This document shows positions 43,457-52,634 of a DNA stretch of 64,000 bases, one piece after another. Source of the DNA: Lentisphaerota bacterium (lineage in GTDB: Bacteria > Verrucomicrobiota > Lentisphaeria > Oligosphaerales > JABHEG01); contig JABHEG010000223.1 of assembly GCA_018676675.1 (NCBI GenBank), positions 1 through 64,000 of the forward strand, read 5' to 3'. Both the position numbers and the translations under genes were made by a program. Each line of letters starts with the position of its first letter. The first letter of the stretch is position 1. The notes beneath the pieces are model-generated. The model was given only the letters and a program-made list of their open reading frames with translations, ran no database searches and was not told where the DNA came from.

Positions 43457-45100
43457 CTAGAGTTGTAGTGACTCGAACTCAAACAACTCGAAAGCTGCGG
43501 ATATGCGCCTTCCGCTGACCGGAGAGATGGCGCCAATCCCGACCTTTGGCGCACAAAACGTGGCTTCCCAGATCCTCCCAACCGGCCTCCATTTCTGACC
43601 GTCGAGACTCATCACACTAGTGTAACGGTAGCCACGTTTGGTGATCCGCAGCCAGACAAGGTCTGCCTCAACAGGTGACGGTGTCCCCGAGTTCATGTAG
43701 ACGCCATCGATCTCGCACCCGGTCTCTATCTGCCGCGTCCCAGCCCAAACATGGGAAAGCCGCTGGTAGTTGTTGTGGTCCTGATAGACACAAAGGAACG
43801 CCTGCTCGAACGGCTTCTCCGGAGCAAAGCGTACGCGGGTTGTGACCCGGAAATCCCCGGGTGGGGCATGCTGAAGGAACACGTTCCGGGCATCCGCCCT
43901 CTCCTGGTGCAAATCGCCATTGTGTGTGGTGATGGTCAGAGCCCCGTGCCCCAGACTCCATGTTTCAGGGACCTCGTTGAGGACGGTCCAGTGCTGTCGG
44001 TCCAAGGTCGGTCCATCGAAGTGATCGGTCTGCGCCATTCCGAACGATGGGGCCCCGGAGGGCATCGGCTGGGGTGTAGTCGTTGGTCCGACTACGCTGA
44101 TACTCAGCGTGTCTTCTTTCCTGCCGGTCAACAATCGGTCAATGGCCAGCTGTCGTGCCCCACCGGCAGACTTGTGCCGATGGGTGTGGTACACCAGAAA
44201 GAGCTCTTGCCCGTCAGGTGACCGAACGAGCCCATTGTGGCCTGGACCGGATGCGGTATGCGAGCGTTTGAGGATGGGGCTCCTCTGCGGCTTGTTCCAC
44301 GGGCCCAGGGGGGATGATGAGACGGCATAGCCGACCGCGTAACCCGGACTACCGAAGCCGCTCCCGGAGTAAAGCATGACATACATGCCCTCCTGCCTGA
44401 AAACCACAGGGCCTTCGTTGATTCGGCCCTCCCATGGCTGGTCCGGCGCCAGACAGAGGACACGTTCCCCGGCCAATTCCGTCAAGTCAGGGGTCAGCGG
44501 CGCCACAAAAACACGATTCGGGAACTCCTCCACGAAGTACAGATAGGCTCTGTCACCGTCCCTGAAGACGTGCGCATCAATGCAGGACTTCCCATAGTCG
44601 AACATGGGCGCCCGCACATCCACGAAGGGACCTGTAGGCGAACTGCTCCGAGCGGCACAGACGCGTCGGTTCCGTTTGTCGTCCCTCTTCGCGCGGGCGC
44701 TGTAGTGCATGACGAAAGCTCCGTCTTGGGCGACGACCTCGGGGGCCCAGAAGTCGAACTGCCCCCAGCCGTCCGATGCCTTGGCGAACGCCTCGCTCCG
44801 GTAGCGCCAGTTCACAAGATCACGACTGCTCCATACGAGGAATCCCCGACCGGGCCGAGATGTGCCGTACACGTAGTATGTGCCCTCGTGAACCATGGCG
44901 TGTGGGTCCGCCAGCAGGACAGGAAGCGGATTGCAGTACGTGGTCTGTGTCGCGCTGTCAGCGATTGAGTGACTACTCGAAGCGAGCACCAGCAGGACGC
45001 AAAGCAGAAGCCGGGGGCCGTGGGCCCCGACAGGCTCACGCTTGTTCCATCTGCGGTCTGGTTGGCGGTATGTCACCATACTCACGTCACTTTTTGGCAT
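43457..45100 (-). CDS. Secreted GH43-like glycosidase with C-terminal lectin-like domain
   Basis: A 547-aa protein. A signal peptide lies in residues 25-50 (RLLLCVLLVLASSSHSIADS); the start may be the second ATG at 45079 rather than 45100. Residues 55-350 form the five-bladed propeller of GH43: general base aspartate in LADPHAMVHEGTYYVYG, second Asp in SCIDAHVFRDGDRAYLYF, and the acid Glu in INEGPVVFRQEGMYVML. Residues 365-547 are a DUF1349 or beta-xylosidase C-terminal type beta-sandwich (DHFDGPTLDRQHWTVL). GH43 members release arabinose or xylose and related sugars. It diverges from the GH2-like gene over a 349-base interval. Confidence 0.75.
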   Translation of the reverse strand: MPKSDVSMVTYRQPDRRWNKREPVGAHGPRLLLCVLLVLASSSHSIADSATQTTYCNPLPVLLADPHAMVHEGTYYVYGTSRPGRGFLVWSSRDLVNWRYRSEAFAKASDGWGQFDFWAPEVVAQDGAFVMHYSARAKRDDKRNRRVCAARSSSPTGPFVDVRAPMFDYGKSCIDAHVFRDGDRAYLYFVEEFPNRVFVAPLTPDLTELAGERVLCLAPDQPWEGRINEGPVVFRQEGMYVMLYSGSGFGSPGYAVGYAVSSSPLGPWNKPQRSPILKRSHTASGPGHNGLVRSPDGQELFLVYHTHRHKSAGGARQLAIDRLLTGRKEDTLSISVVGPTTTPQPMPSGAPSFGMAQTDHFDGPTLDRQHWTVLNEVPETWSLGHGALTITTHNGDLHQERADARNVFLQHAPPGDFRVTTRVRFAPEKPFEQAFLCVYQDHNNYQRLSHVWAGTRQIETGCEIDGVYMNSGTPSPVEADLVWLRITKRGYRYTSVMSLDGQKWRPVGRIWEATFCAPKVGIGAISPVSGRRISAAFELFEFESLQL

Positions 45101-45449
45101 GCCGGTTGGGGTTCTAGGACGCCTCCGGCTGGGAGAACTTCAGACGCATCGCCTCGATCACGGTTCCACCGAGGCAACCATCTCTAAAGATACCGCCCGG
45201 CCCTCCCCGGGCAAGACTATCCCTCACGTGGCCCAGGACCGTCTGTGTATCTTCCCTCGTCGATCTTCTGTGCCAGCGGCGGCGCGTGGGAGTTCCGAGC
45301 CCTCGAGACAACTGCCTATGCAAGACTCCGCCCGCAGGGAGGCGAAACTCCCGCCCGCCGCCACTAAAGTGTCCATTGGCAGAAAGACGTTCCCGCCACA
45401 TGCTCCGCCCGAATCAGGGGCAGTGCGTCTCCATCAGAAAGACATCCAG
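45101..45449. other. Divergent intergenic region between GH43-like and GH2-like genes
   Basis: Both genes read outward from here, so promoters for both should lie inside. I see no clear palindromic operator. The frame of the GH2-like gene is open upstream through most of this interval, but the encoded residues (45042 onward) do not look like protein sequence, and the signal peptide starts at 45450. Confidence 0.4.
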
Positions 45450-48400
45450 ATGCGTTCATACACCATACTCCTCGTGCCGCCCCTTCTTCTGGCATCCGCC
45501 GTTCGGGCGGAGCACCGAACGCCATTGTCGGAGTCCTGGCAACTGCAACCGGCTGGGCGAGCCGACATCACAACCGTGGGCGACAAGTGGACTGAGGGAA
45601 GCAATGCGCCCTGGTCCTGGAAAGGACCCTTGCGCCGCCCCAAATTCTGGAGCGACCTGGATGTCAATACCGTCCACTCACTCTGGTACAAGCAGACACT
45701 CACCATTCCCGCCCCACCGGAAGGGCACCGTTTCCTGCTGGACTTCCACCGCATTGAAGGTGACGCGATTGTCTTCCTCAATGGCAGGAGGATAGGCGAG
45801 CTGCTGCGACCTGGAGGAGAGGTAGAGATCTCTGATGCCATTTGCCCCGGCCCGGAACAGGAACTCCTCGTCTTCCTGACGCGGGACTACACTGGCATAT
45901 CGCGCGGCTTCGAAGAGGACCCGCTGCGGTACCGGACCCGCGGCCCGAAAGGGCGGAATCTGCCAACGGTCCGGTGGGGTCTGGGTATCAGTGCCCCCGT
46001 GGAGCTCATCGTCCGGCCGAAGCCGGCGGCAATCGCCGGGACCTTCGCCCGCCCTTCGTGGCGCGGGAGACGTCTCGAGGTGGATGTTGATATCGAGACA
46101 TCTGAAGCCGTCCCCAACACCCATCTTGAGTTGATCGTGGCCGACGCAGACGGCACCGCCGTCCTGACCACCACCGGTGCCCCTATGAGCCTGCCGGCTG
46201 GGCGCACAACCAGGACTGTGACTGCTCCCTGGGAGAACCCCATCCCCTGGGAACTCGAAGCCCCGTACCTCTACACGCTGGCGGTTCGCCTCCACGGACC
46301 AGACGGCGTCCTGGACGGCCTCGCCGGACAACGCTTTGGCTTCCGCGAAATCTGGACCAAAGGTCGCGACGTATTCCTCAACGGCCACGTCTCGCGCTGG
46401 CGCATGGAATGGACGGCGTTCGGCGTCAACGCTAATTCAGTCTCCCTGCTTCGGCTCCTGGGCCGCAATGTGCTCTACGCCCAGAACAACCCTACCGCCT
46501 GGTGGTGCGACTGGACGGAGACCCCCTACTATAGGGCGGAACTTCTCGAGCTTCTGGATCAGACAGGCATCGGTTTGCTCCTGCCCGTTCCATCCATAAG
46601 CGGAATTCGGGACCTCCTGCTGCACGATGAGAGAGCCCGGGCCGACTTCCAGCGGGAGATGGCCCTGTGGGTCCGCCGCTACCGCAATCACCCCTCCATT
46701 CTGGCGTGGTCGGTCAGCATGAACTCGTTCAATCCCCGGGCTGCCGTTCACCCGGAGACGATGGGACAACGGGTTGACTACTCGCACCACCAGGCGAGAG
46801 CCATTGAGGATGCCGTCGCAATGGCGAAAGCCAACGACCCCACCCGCCTGGCCTATGGTCATGCGGACGGCAACCTGGCAGACCTGGCAACCGCAAACGT
46901 GTACCCGAACTTCGCCCCTCTCCAGGAGGTCGAAGACTGGCCGGAGATCTGGGCGACCAAGGGCGACATGCCATTCATCGCTGCGGAGTACGCACTGCCC
47001 TATGGGGGCTCTTTCTACAACAAGACGCAGTTCCTCGGCACTGAGTTCGCTGCCATGTACTTCGGGAATGAGGCCTACCATCAGGAACCGGACGCATTGC
47101 TGCGGAAAACTGTGGACATCGGCCTGGGCAACCGGGGCCACGGCAACTCTCTGGCCAAGGCCGTTCCGGATTTTCCCATGTACTGGGCATTGCGAAGCCT
47201 CTACGTGACCCACAGCGATCGCGCGTGGCGGACATGGGGCGTCCTGGCCTGGCATTACTTCAACTTCGGCATCGGCTACGGGGATCCACCGGGCTACACC
47301 GGCAACCGGTTCAACCGCTACGCCGCGATGCGGAAGCCGGTCACGGGGCGCCCCGACTGGGCCAACCCGAACTACGACATGCACGGGACCGCCATGCAGC
47401 CGCTTCTGGCCTACATCGGCGGTCATCCCGTCTTCACGGACAAGACGCACGCCTACCACGCCGGCGAAGACATGATCAAGCAAACCGTCCTGCTCTGGGA
47501 CGGTCCCGGACGCCCCGGAGTCGATGTCGCCTGGCGTCTGCGTCAGGGGGAAGTCATCCTGGCCAGAGGGAGATCCTCGCTCACCCCCGAAGCAGGCGAT
47601 CGGTTCTTCCTTCCCATTGAATGCAGGGCTCCGTCAGTCTTGACCCGGACGGAACTGACCCTCGAGATGTCCGTCTTCGAGGATGGGGAAATCGCTGCGT
47701 CTGACACCTTCCCTATCCAGGTCTTCCCCCGCCCCGAGTCCCCGAACCTGGATACTCGTGTCGCCATTTGGGATCCGCAAGGCAAGACTGCCGCGGAGCT
47801 CAGCAAGCTGGGCTTCCGGGCCACGACCATCGTGCCAGGTGTTCGGCTTGCCGACTATGATGTGCTCCTTGTTGGCCGGGAGGCCCTCACCCCCGGAGCC
47901 CAGCTCCCGTGGACACCCAACGACATCAGCCGTGGGCTTCAAGTGATCGTCTTCGCTCAGCAGCCGGAGATGTGGGAAGCTCTCGGATTCCTGCCTGATG
48001 ACCTCATGACCCGGCGGATCTTCCCAACCGTTACGGACCATCCCGTGCTCGACGGTCTCGAGACAGTCGATCTGCGAGACTGGCGCGGATCGCCGGATCT
48101 CCTGCCGGCCTTCAAACGCCGCTACGGACACGACGGCCCACGAGCACCACGCAGCAGCAACCGCGGCACGGTCGCCAGTGTCGTCCTGCGCCTGCCGGAT
48201 GCGATCGGTTTCACCCCGATCCTCAACTGCGAATTCGATCTGGACTACTCACCGCTGCTGCAGTGGCAACACGGCAAGGGAATGGTGCTCTTCTGCACCC
48301 TCGACCTAACCAGTCGCCTCGGAAACGACCCGGTGGCTATCCGGCTGGTGACCAATCTACTGCGGTTCGCAGCCGCGGATCGCCCCATTGCTCCGCCGGT

Positions 48401-49478
48401 GACCGTCGTGCGCCCGGAGGATGCCTTCGATGACGCAGCCACGATCGCAGCCACCCGGTCGGGACAACGCGTTGTTGTCCTCCCACGACCGGCTGATGAG
48501 CTGAAAGCCGCAGGATTCTCCCTGGAATCGAAGCGCCTGGTAAGAGCCACCAATCCTGCCGGGAAGCTCTTCACCAGCATTGGGCCTCGCCTGCTGCGCT
48601 GGCGAGATGCGATCGCAGTCAACGCGTTTTCGTCCGATGGTCAGCCAGACGGCTGCACGGTCCACAGCGATGGTCTCTTCCTGATTCAGAAGCTGGGGAA
48701 GGGAGAGCGGCTCTTCGTCCAAGCCGGTCCCGAACTCCTTGCAAGGCGTTACGCGGACGATTCCGGGAGACGGGCCGCCGTGCAACTGAGCGTATTCCGC
48801 CTGCGCCAACTGACTGCACAGCTCCTGACGAATGCGGGAGTGCCCACCGATCCTGCCGTAGCAGCCCGGCTGTGCGAGCTCCGAGCGGGGCCAGCCTATG
48901 AACGGCTGGGAGCCTGGCACGTCCTGGGACCTCACTACACCGGAGAAACGAACCCAGCCAAGATCCTGGCGAGCCCTTTTGCAGGGGAGGAGAATGCGAT
49001 CGCCGGCGACACGAATCCCAACCTCACCTACACAACGACCGATGCCCGAACCCTGGATTTCCGGACCATCGTCACCGCGAGAAGCGATGGTTTCATCGAT
49101 CTCACAGCCCCGCTCAAACCCACAGCTCAAGCCGTTGCCTACGTCACTCGCACCGTCAGCAGCAGAATGGAACGTGACGCTATCCTGCGACTCGGGGTCG
49201 ACTATTTCATGCAGGTTTGGGTGAACGGGGACATCGTCTATTGCATGGCGGAGGGCCACGGCTCGCCGAAGCCCAATCGGCACGAGGTAAAGGTGCACCT
49301 GCGACCGGGAGAGAACGTCTTCACAATCAAAATCCTCGCCGGCAGCAAAGGGTTCGGCTTCTGGGCCAATCTCTCAACCGGCAACACACCCGAGGAAACC
49401 GCAGAAAGGGCAACAGCTGTTTCCCTTTACCCCCCCCATGCTCGGTTCTTCGATCCCTACGAATATCACTACTGGTAA
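45450..49478 (+). CDS. Large secreted GH2-like protein lacking the canonical acid/base residue
   Basis: A 1342-aa protein with a signal peptide (MRSYTILLVPPLLLASAVRA). Residues 60-330 form the GH2 sugar-binding and immunoglobulin-like domains (FHRIEGDAIVFLNGRRIGEL, PIPWELEAPYLYTLAVRL). The TIM-barrel part (about 340-610) has the order of GH2 enzymes (LRLLGRNVLYAQNNP, HPSILAWSV), but the usual N-E acid/base is M424-N425-S426. The nucleophile position FIAAEYALPYG keeps E513. Residues 800-950 resemble a ThuA or glutamine-amidotransferase-like domain, and the end is beta-rich (VWVNGDIVYC). A surface or secreted glycan-processing role is likely. Confidence 0.68.
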   Translation: MRSYTILLVPPLLLASAVRAEHRTPLSESWQLQPAGRADITTVGDKWTEGSNAPWSWKGPLRRPKFWSDLDVNTVHSLWYKQTLTIPAPPEGHRFLLDFHRIEGDAIVFLNGRRIGELLRPGGEVEISDAICPGPEQELLVFLTRDYTGISRGFEEDPLRYRTRGPKGRNLPTVRWGLGISAPVELIVRPKPAAIAGTFARPSWRGRRLEVDVDIETSEAVPNTHLELIVADADGTAVLTTTGAPMSLPAGRTTRTVTAPWENPIPWELEAPYLYTLAVRLHGPDGVLDGLAGQRFGFREIWTKGRDVFLNGHVSRWRMEWTAFGVNANSVSLLRLLGRNVLYAQNNPTAWWCDWTETPYYRAELLELLDQTGIGLLLPVPSISGIRDLLLHDERARADFQREMALWVRRYRNHPSILAWSVSMNSFNPRAAVHPETMGQRVDYSHHQARAIEDAVAMAKANDPTRLAYGHADGNLADLATANVYPNFAPLQEVEDWPEIWATKGDMPFIAAEYALPYGGSFYNKTQFLGTEFAAMYFGNEAYHQEPDALLRKTVDIGLGNRGHGNSLAKAVPDFPMYWALRSLYVTHSDRAWRTWGVLAWHYFNFGIGYGDPPGYTGNRFNRYAAMRKPVTGRPDWANPNYDMHGTAMQPLLAYIGGHPVFTDKTHAYHAGEDMIKQTVLLWDGPGRPGVDVAWRLRQGEVILARGRSSLTPEAGDRFFLPIECRAPSVLTRTELTLEMSVFEDGEIAASDTFPIQVFPRPESPNLDTRVAIWDPQGKTAAELSKLGFRATTIVPGVRLADYDVLLVGREALTPGAQLPWTPNDISRGLQVIVFAQQPEMWEALGFLPDDLMTRRIFPTVTDHPVLDGLETVDLRDWRGSPDLLPAFKRRYGHDGPRAPRSSNRGTVASVVLRLPDAIGFTPILNCEFDLDYSPLLQWQHGKGMVLFCTLDLTSRLGNDPVAIRLVTNLLRFAAADRPIAPPVTVVRPEDAFDDAATIAATRSGQRVVVLPRPADELKAAGFSLESKRLVRATNPAGKLFTSIGPRLLRWRDAIAVNAFSSDGQPDGCTVHSDGLFLIQKLGKGERLFVQAGPELLARRYADDSGRRAAVQLSVFRLRQLTAQLLTNAGVPTDPAVAARLCELRAGPAYERLGAWHVLGPHYTGETNPAKILASPFAGEENAIAGDTNPNLTYTTTDARTLDFRTIVTARSDGFIDLTAPLKPTAQAVAYVTRTVSSRMERDAILRLGVDYFMQVWVNGDIVYCMAEGHGSPKPNRHEVKVHLRPGENVFTIKILAGSKGFGFWANLSTGNTPEETAERATAVSLYPPHARFFDPYEYHYW

Positions 49479-49482
49479 TGCC

Positions 49483-50193
49483 ATGCGTGTGGTAACACTC
49501 ATACTCCTCGTTCTGGTTTGCGGCGCCCGGGGTCAGGTTCTCATGCATCAGGACTTTGAGGCGGGCGTTCCCGGGACGTCACGTTCAGGTTGGCAACACA
49601 CTTGGGGGCAGAAGGACGACGACCTGCTGATCATCTCCAACGTGCAGGCAGCTTCGGGAGAGCAGGCGCTGCTCCTCAACCGAGCACACAACACAGCCCA
49701 GTGGGGAGCCCAGAAGAGCTTGCCTGCCATCGACAAAGGCTGGCTTTTTCTGAGCGTGGCTTTCCGAGTTGAGGGGAAAGGAGACCGGGCTCATTTCGGC
49801 GTCGAGCTGCGCAATGGAAACAAACGGGCCCTGGCCCTGAGCTTCCGATTCGGGCGTGTGAGTGTTGCGACCAAGCTGCCCGCTATCCCGACAGAGCGCG
49901 CGGGCGGGGGCCTGGGCTTGTTCGCGGAAGACCGATGGTACCGGGTGTGCCTGTGGTTGCCAAGCCGGGCTCTTCCCAAAGCCGATGGGAGGGCCCGCCT
50001 TGAACGCCGGACGGGGGACGGCTGGGCAGCGGTCGGACAAGATGTACGCGTTGCGTGCGACCTGGCTCGGAAGGCCTCCCCGTTGGCCATGCTCTGCCTC
50101 TCTCCGGGGCGAACCGGGTTCCGCCTCTATCTCGATGATCTCCTGTGCGAAAAGAAGTCCTCTCCGACCTCGAGAACGACCAAGACGGAATGA
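49483..50193 (+). CDS. Secreted lectin-like (concanavalin-type) protein
   Basis: A 236-aa protein with a signal peptide (MRVVTLILLVLVCGARGQ), five bases after the GH2-like gene. The rest is beta-rich with a LamG/concanavalin-like pattern: MHQDFEAGVPGTSRSGWQ at the start, WLFLSVAFRVEGKGDRA in the middle and GFRLYLDDLLCEK near the end. It probably binds or coats a polysaccharide. No catalytic residues are apparent. It is likely co-transcribed with the gene upstream. Confidence 0.55.
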   Translation: MRVVTLILLVLVCGARGQVLMHQDFEAGVPGTSRSGWQHTWGQKDDDLLIISNVQAASGEQALLLNRAHNTAQWGAQKSLPAIDKGWLFLSVAFRVEGKGDRAHFGVELRNGNKRALALSFRFGRVSVATKLPAIPTERAGGGLGLFAEDRWYRVCLWLPSRALPKADGRARLERRTGDGWAAVGQDVRVACDLARKASPLAMLCLSPGRTGFRLYLDDLLCEKKSSPTSRTTKTE

Positions 50194-50251
50194 CTCTGAG
50201 CTGCAAGTTGAGACGTCCGGTGGCGTCAGCCCTGTTGCGGAGAATTGAAGT

Positions 50252-51280
50252 ATGAGACGCAAACTTCGCCCTGTCCTGCATGACCGTTGGTGGCTGATTG
50301 GACCGAGTCCGGATCTGACCGGGCTCTTACCAGGAGCCGAGGATCACCGAGCGAAATGGGAAGCCGACGGGTGCAAAGGGGAACACAACGCCCCGGTCGA
50401 TCATCACGTCTTCCAAGGGCCGGACGGGAAGTGGCACCTATGGGGCTGCGTGCGGAATACCGCGGTCGGCCGAATCCTCTACCATTGGGAAACTGATGCA
50501 CTGACCGATCGGTCGTGGCGAGAGACCGGGGAAGTCATCCGCTGTGACCGCGAAGCCGGTGAGTGCCTCAATGACGGTCTGTCGGAACAGATTCAGTCCC
50601 CTTTTGTCGTCACGGAAAACGGGGCATATCACATGTTCTACGGCGGCTCGATGGCAGGCGTTCAAGATGAGAACGGTGACCTCCAAAGCCTGGCCGAAAT
50701 GACGGATCGTTCGACGTATATCGACACGCCGCACGAGTTCCAAATCTGTTTGATGACCTCGGAAGACGGTCGCACGTGGACCAGACGCCGGGATGCGCAC
50801 GGGCACAGCCGCCTCTTCGTGGGCCCCGGCACTGACCGTGATCCGTGCGTCATCAAGATCGGCGACCTCTGGCACATGTACTACCTCGGATATGAGGGCC
50901 GTGGCGAGTGTAACAACGGATTTGTCTGCCGCACATCAAGAGACCTGATTCACTGGTCAGACTGGACGACCGTCCATCGGGACGACCGCTTCGGAGGCAG
51001 CCACGGTTACAGGTGCGAATGCCCGCATGTCGTCTTCCGAGACGGCTATTTCTACCTCTTCCGAACCGAAGAGTACTACGAACATCGAACTCATGTTTTC
51101 AGAAGTGAAGACCCGATGGATTTTGGTATCGGAGACGCAGCAAGCAAGTACGTAGGCTACTTTCCTGCCGCTGCTGTGGAGATCTACGAATCCGAGGGAC
51201 AGGAGTACGTATCGTCCAACCATGACCCGATTCTCGGGACCAAAATGTGCCACCTGCAATGGATAGAAGACGGTTCCTGA
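50252..51280 (+). CDS. Cytoplasmic five-bladed-propeller glycosidase (GH43/GH32-like)
   Basis: A 342-aa protein without signal peptide. Repeated blade motifs are clear: VDHHVFQGPDGKWHLWG, IQSPFVVTENGAYHMFYGG, RDPCVIKIGDLWHMYYLG and CPHVVFRDGYFYLFRTEEYY. The catalytic acidic residues of the GH43/GH32 class should lie in these strands (for example the Asp in TDRDPCV). It is a likely intracellular processing enzyme for oligosaccharides. Neighbours are secreted glycan-active proteins in both directions. Confidence 0.6.
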   Translation: MRRKLRPVLHDRWWLIGPSPDLTGLLPGAEDHRAKWEADGCKGEHNAPVDHHVFQGPDGKWHLWGCVRNTAVGRILYHWETDALTDRSWRETGEVIRCDREAGECLNDGLSEQIQSPFVVTENGAYHMFYGGSMAGVQDENGDLQSLAEMTDRSTYIDTPHEFQICLMTSEDGRTWTRRRDAHGHSRLFVGPGTDRDPCVIKIGDLWHMYYLGYEGRGECNNGFVCRTSRDLIHWSDWTTVHRDDRFGGSHGYRCECPHVVFRDGYFYLFRTEEYYEHRTHVFRSEDPMDFGIGDAASKYVGYFPAAAVEIYESEGQEYVSSNHDPILGTKMCHLQWIEDGS

Positions 51281-51317
51281 CGGGGACTCCCTGTCAGCAG
51301 GACAACGCCCGCCCCCG

Positions 51318-51590
51318 CTACTGCCGACCTTTCACGTAGACCAGGAAAAAGTCACCTGGGTCGACGTCCAAGGCAAGCGGGCGGGCCGTCACCAGAGGCT
51401 CTCCTGAACGCAGATCAAGGGTCATTGACGGGACTTTGATGGGCAGCTTGATCTGTATCGTCGTCTGCGCGGTTCTTGCGTAATTGCCCACGAGGACGAG
51501 CATCTCCTCCCCGCTCCGGTAGGCAGAGACCGCCATCAACTCATTGCACTCATCACAGCTATCTTCCTTCCTCTTGCAGCAACTTGAGGC
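51318..51590 (-). pseudogene. C-terminal remnant of a glycosidase-type protein
   Basis: A short frame on the minus strand (stop to stop 51318-51590) that reads like the last beta-sandwich of a larger protein: NELMAVSAYRSGEEMLVLVG, then LALDVDPGDFFLVYVKGR. The same style of ending (RVLAVVGNTARQDQ) occurs in the DUF6067-type protein at 58352-61438. No upstream domain exists, because the frame stops inside the esterase gene. It looks like the leftover of a deleted gene. Confidence 0.5.
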
Positions 51591-52482
51591 TCACGAGCCA
51601 ATCGATGAACCGGTCCGGCCAGCTGGCAACGGCGCCTCCCCGTACGCCAAGCCCGTAGGCATGGCCGCCGGTCGCGTACAGATGAGCCTCAGCCCTGACA
51701 CTCGCCTTCTTCCATGCCCGGAAACACTGCACACTGCCATCGACCGGAACACCGTCGTCATAGCTGTGTACGAAGAAGGCGGGAGGCGTCTTCGGACTGA
51801 CACAATCCGCCATGTCTTCGGGCACTGCAGGATAGACCATGCAGGCAAAATCCGGACGGGAACTGACTCGTTCCACAGGATCATCTGCTTCGGGATTGCC
51901 TACTTGCGGATGCAGCGCAGCACGTAGCGCCAGATGGCCTCCCGCGGAGAACCCCATGATCCCGATCCGGCGCGGAGACACGCCCAGTTCATCTGCGTGC
52001 ACCCGAACAAAGCGGATCGCCTGGCGGGCATCCTCCAGACAGGCCGGTGCCCCCATGGGACCGGTCCGGTACTTCAGCACAACGCCGACAATCCCGTGCC
52101 GGCTCAGCCACCGGGCGACGTCATGCCCCTCTTTGTCAATGACGACACGGCGGAAGGCTCCCCCCGGGCAGACGACCACCGCGGCGGCATCTTCACAGGG
52201 CTCTTCCGGACGATGAATGGCAATCGTCGGGATGGAGACATGGCTGATGCTGCGGTTCAGTCCGAGGGCGTTCTGTTCCGTGGTCCGATTCACCGTCTTC
52301 TCGGCCGGTGTGCCTTTGGCAACGGGGGGATGTCCTGTCGCCCACAGCGGTTGAGCTGCCGGTTCAGGGACGACATACGGCTCTCCGTCCTGCTCCAGTT
52401 GTCTGAGGGTTGTGCATCCCGACTGAAGCAAGACGCAGAAGACCGCGGTTCCTGCCCCAAGTAGTCTCAGATGTCTTCGCAT
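51559..52482 (-). CDS. Lipoprotein alpha/beta-hydrolase, carbohydrate esterase type
   Basis: A 307-aa protein with a lipoprotein signal (LLQSGC, Cys23). The alpha/beta-hydrolase fold is shown by VVVCPGGAFRR (oxyanion loop), the nucleophile elbow GFSAGGHLA, FVHSYDDGVPVDGS (acid Asp) and ATGGHAYGLG (His). It belongs to the BD-FAE / acetyl esterase type that removes acetyl or feruloyl groups from plant-like or marine polysaccharides. Its 3' end overlaps the remnant frame at 51318-51590. Confidence 0.75.
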   Translation of the reverse strand: MRRHLRLLGAGTAVFCVLLQSGCTTLRQLEQDGEPYVVPEPAAQPLWATGHPPVAKGTPAEKTVNRTTEQNALGLNRSISHVSIPTIAIHRPEEPCEDAAAVVVCPGGAFRRVVIDKEGHDVARWLSRHGIVGVVLKYRTGPMGAPACLEDARQAIRFVRVHADELGVSPRRIGIMGFSAGGHLALRAALHPQVGNPEADDPVERVSSRPDFACMVYPAVPEDMADCVSPKTPPAFFVHSYDDGVPVDGSVQCFRAWKKASVRAEAHLYATGGHAYGLGVRGGAVASWPDRFIDWLVSLKLLQEEGR

Positions 52483-52634
52483 GCCATATTCCTCTCATCC
52501 TGATCTTTGATCACCGGGCACAAGGGGCGCGAGATTGCAGTGCGACATGATGCAAATGCAGCCCCCTGCGGGTCTGTGGAGCCCCGAGATCATGTCTCCG
52601 TGCTGGAAGATGAGGGTAGCCCGGAAGTCTGGCC

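Noticed and set aside
46437..47483. Minus-strand open frame inside the GH2-like gene
   Set aside because: Antisense to a clearly coding frame with conserved barrel motifs; no independent support.
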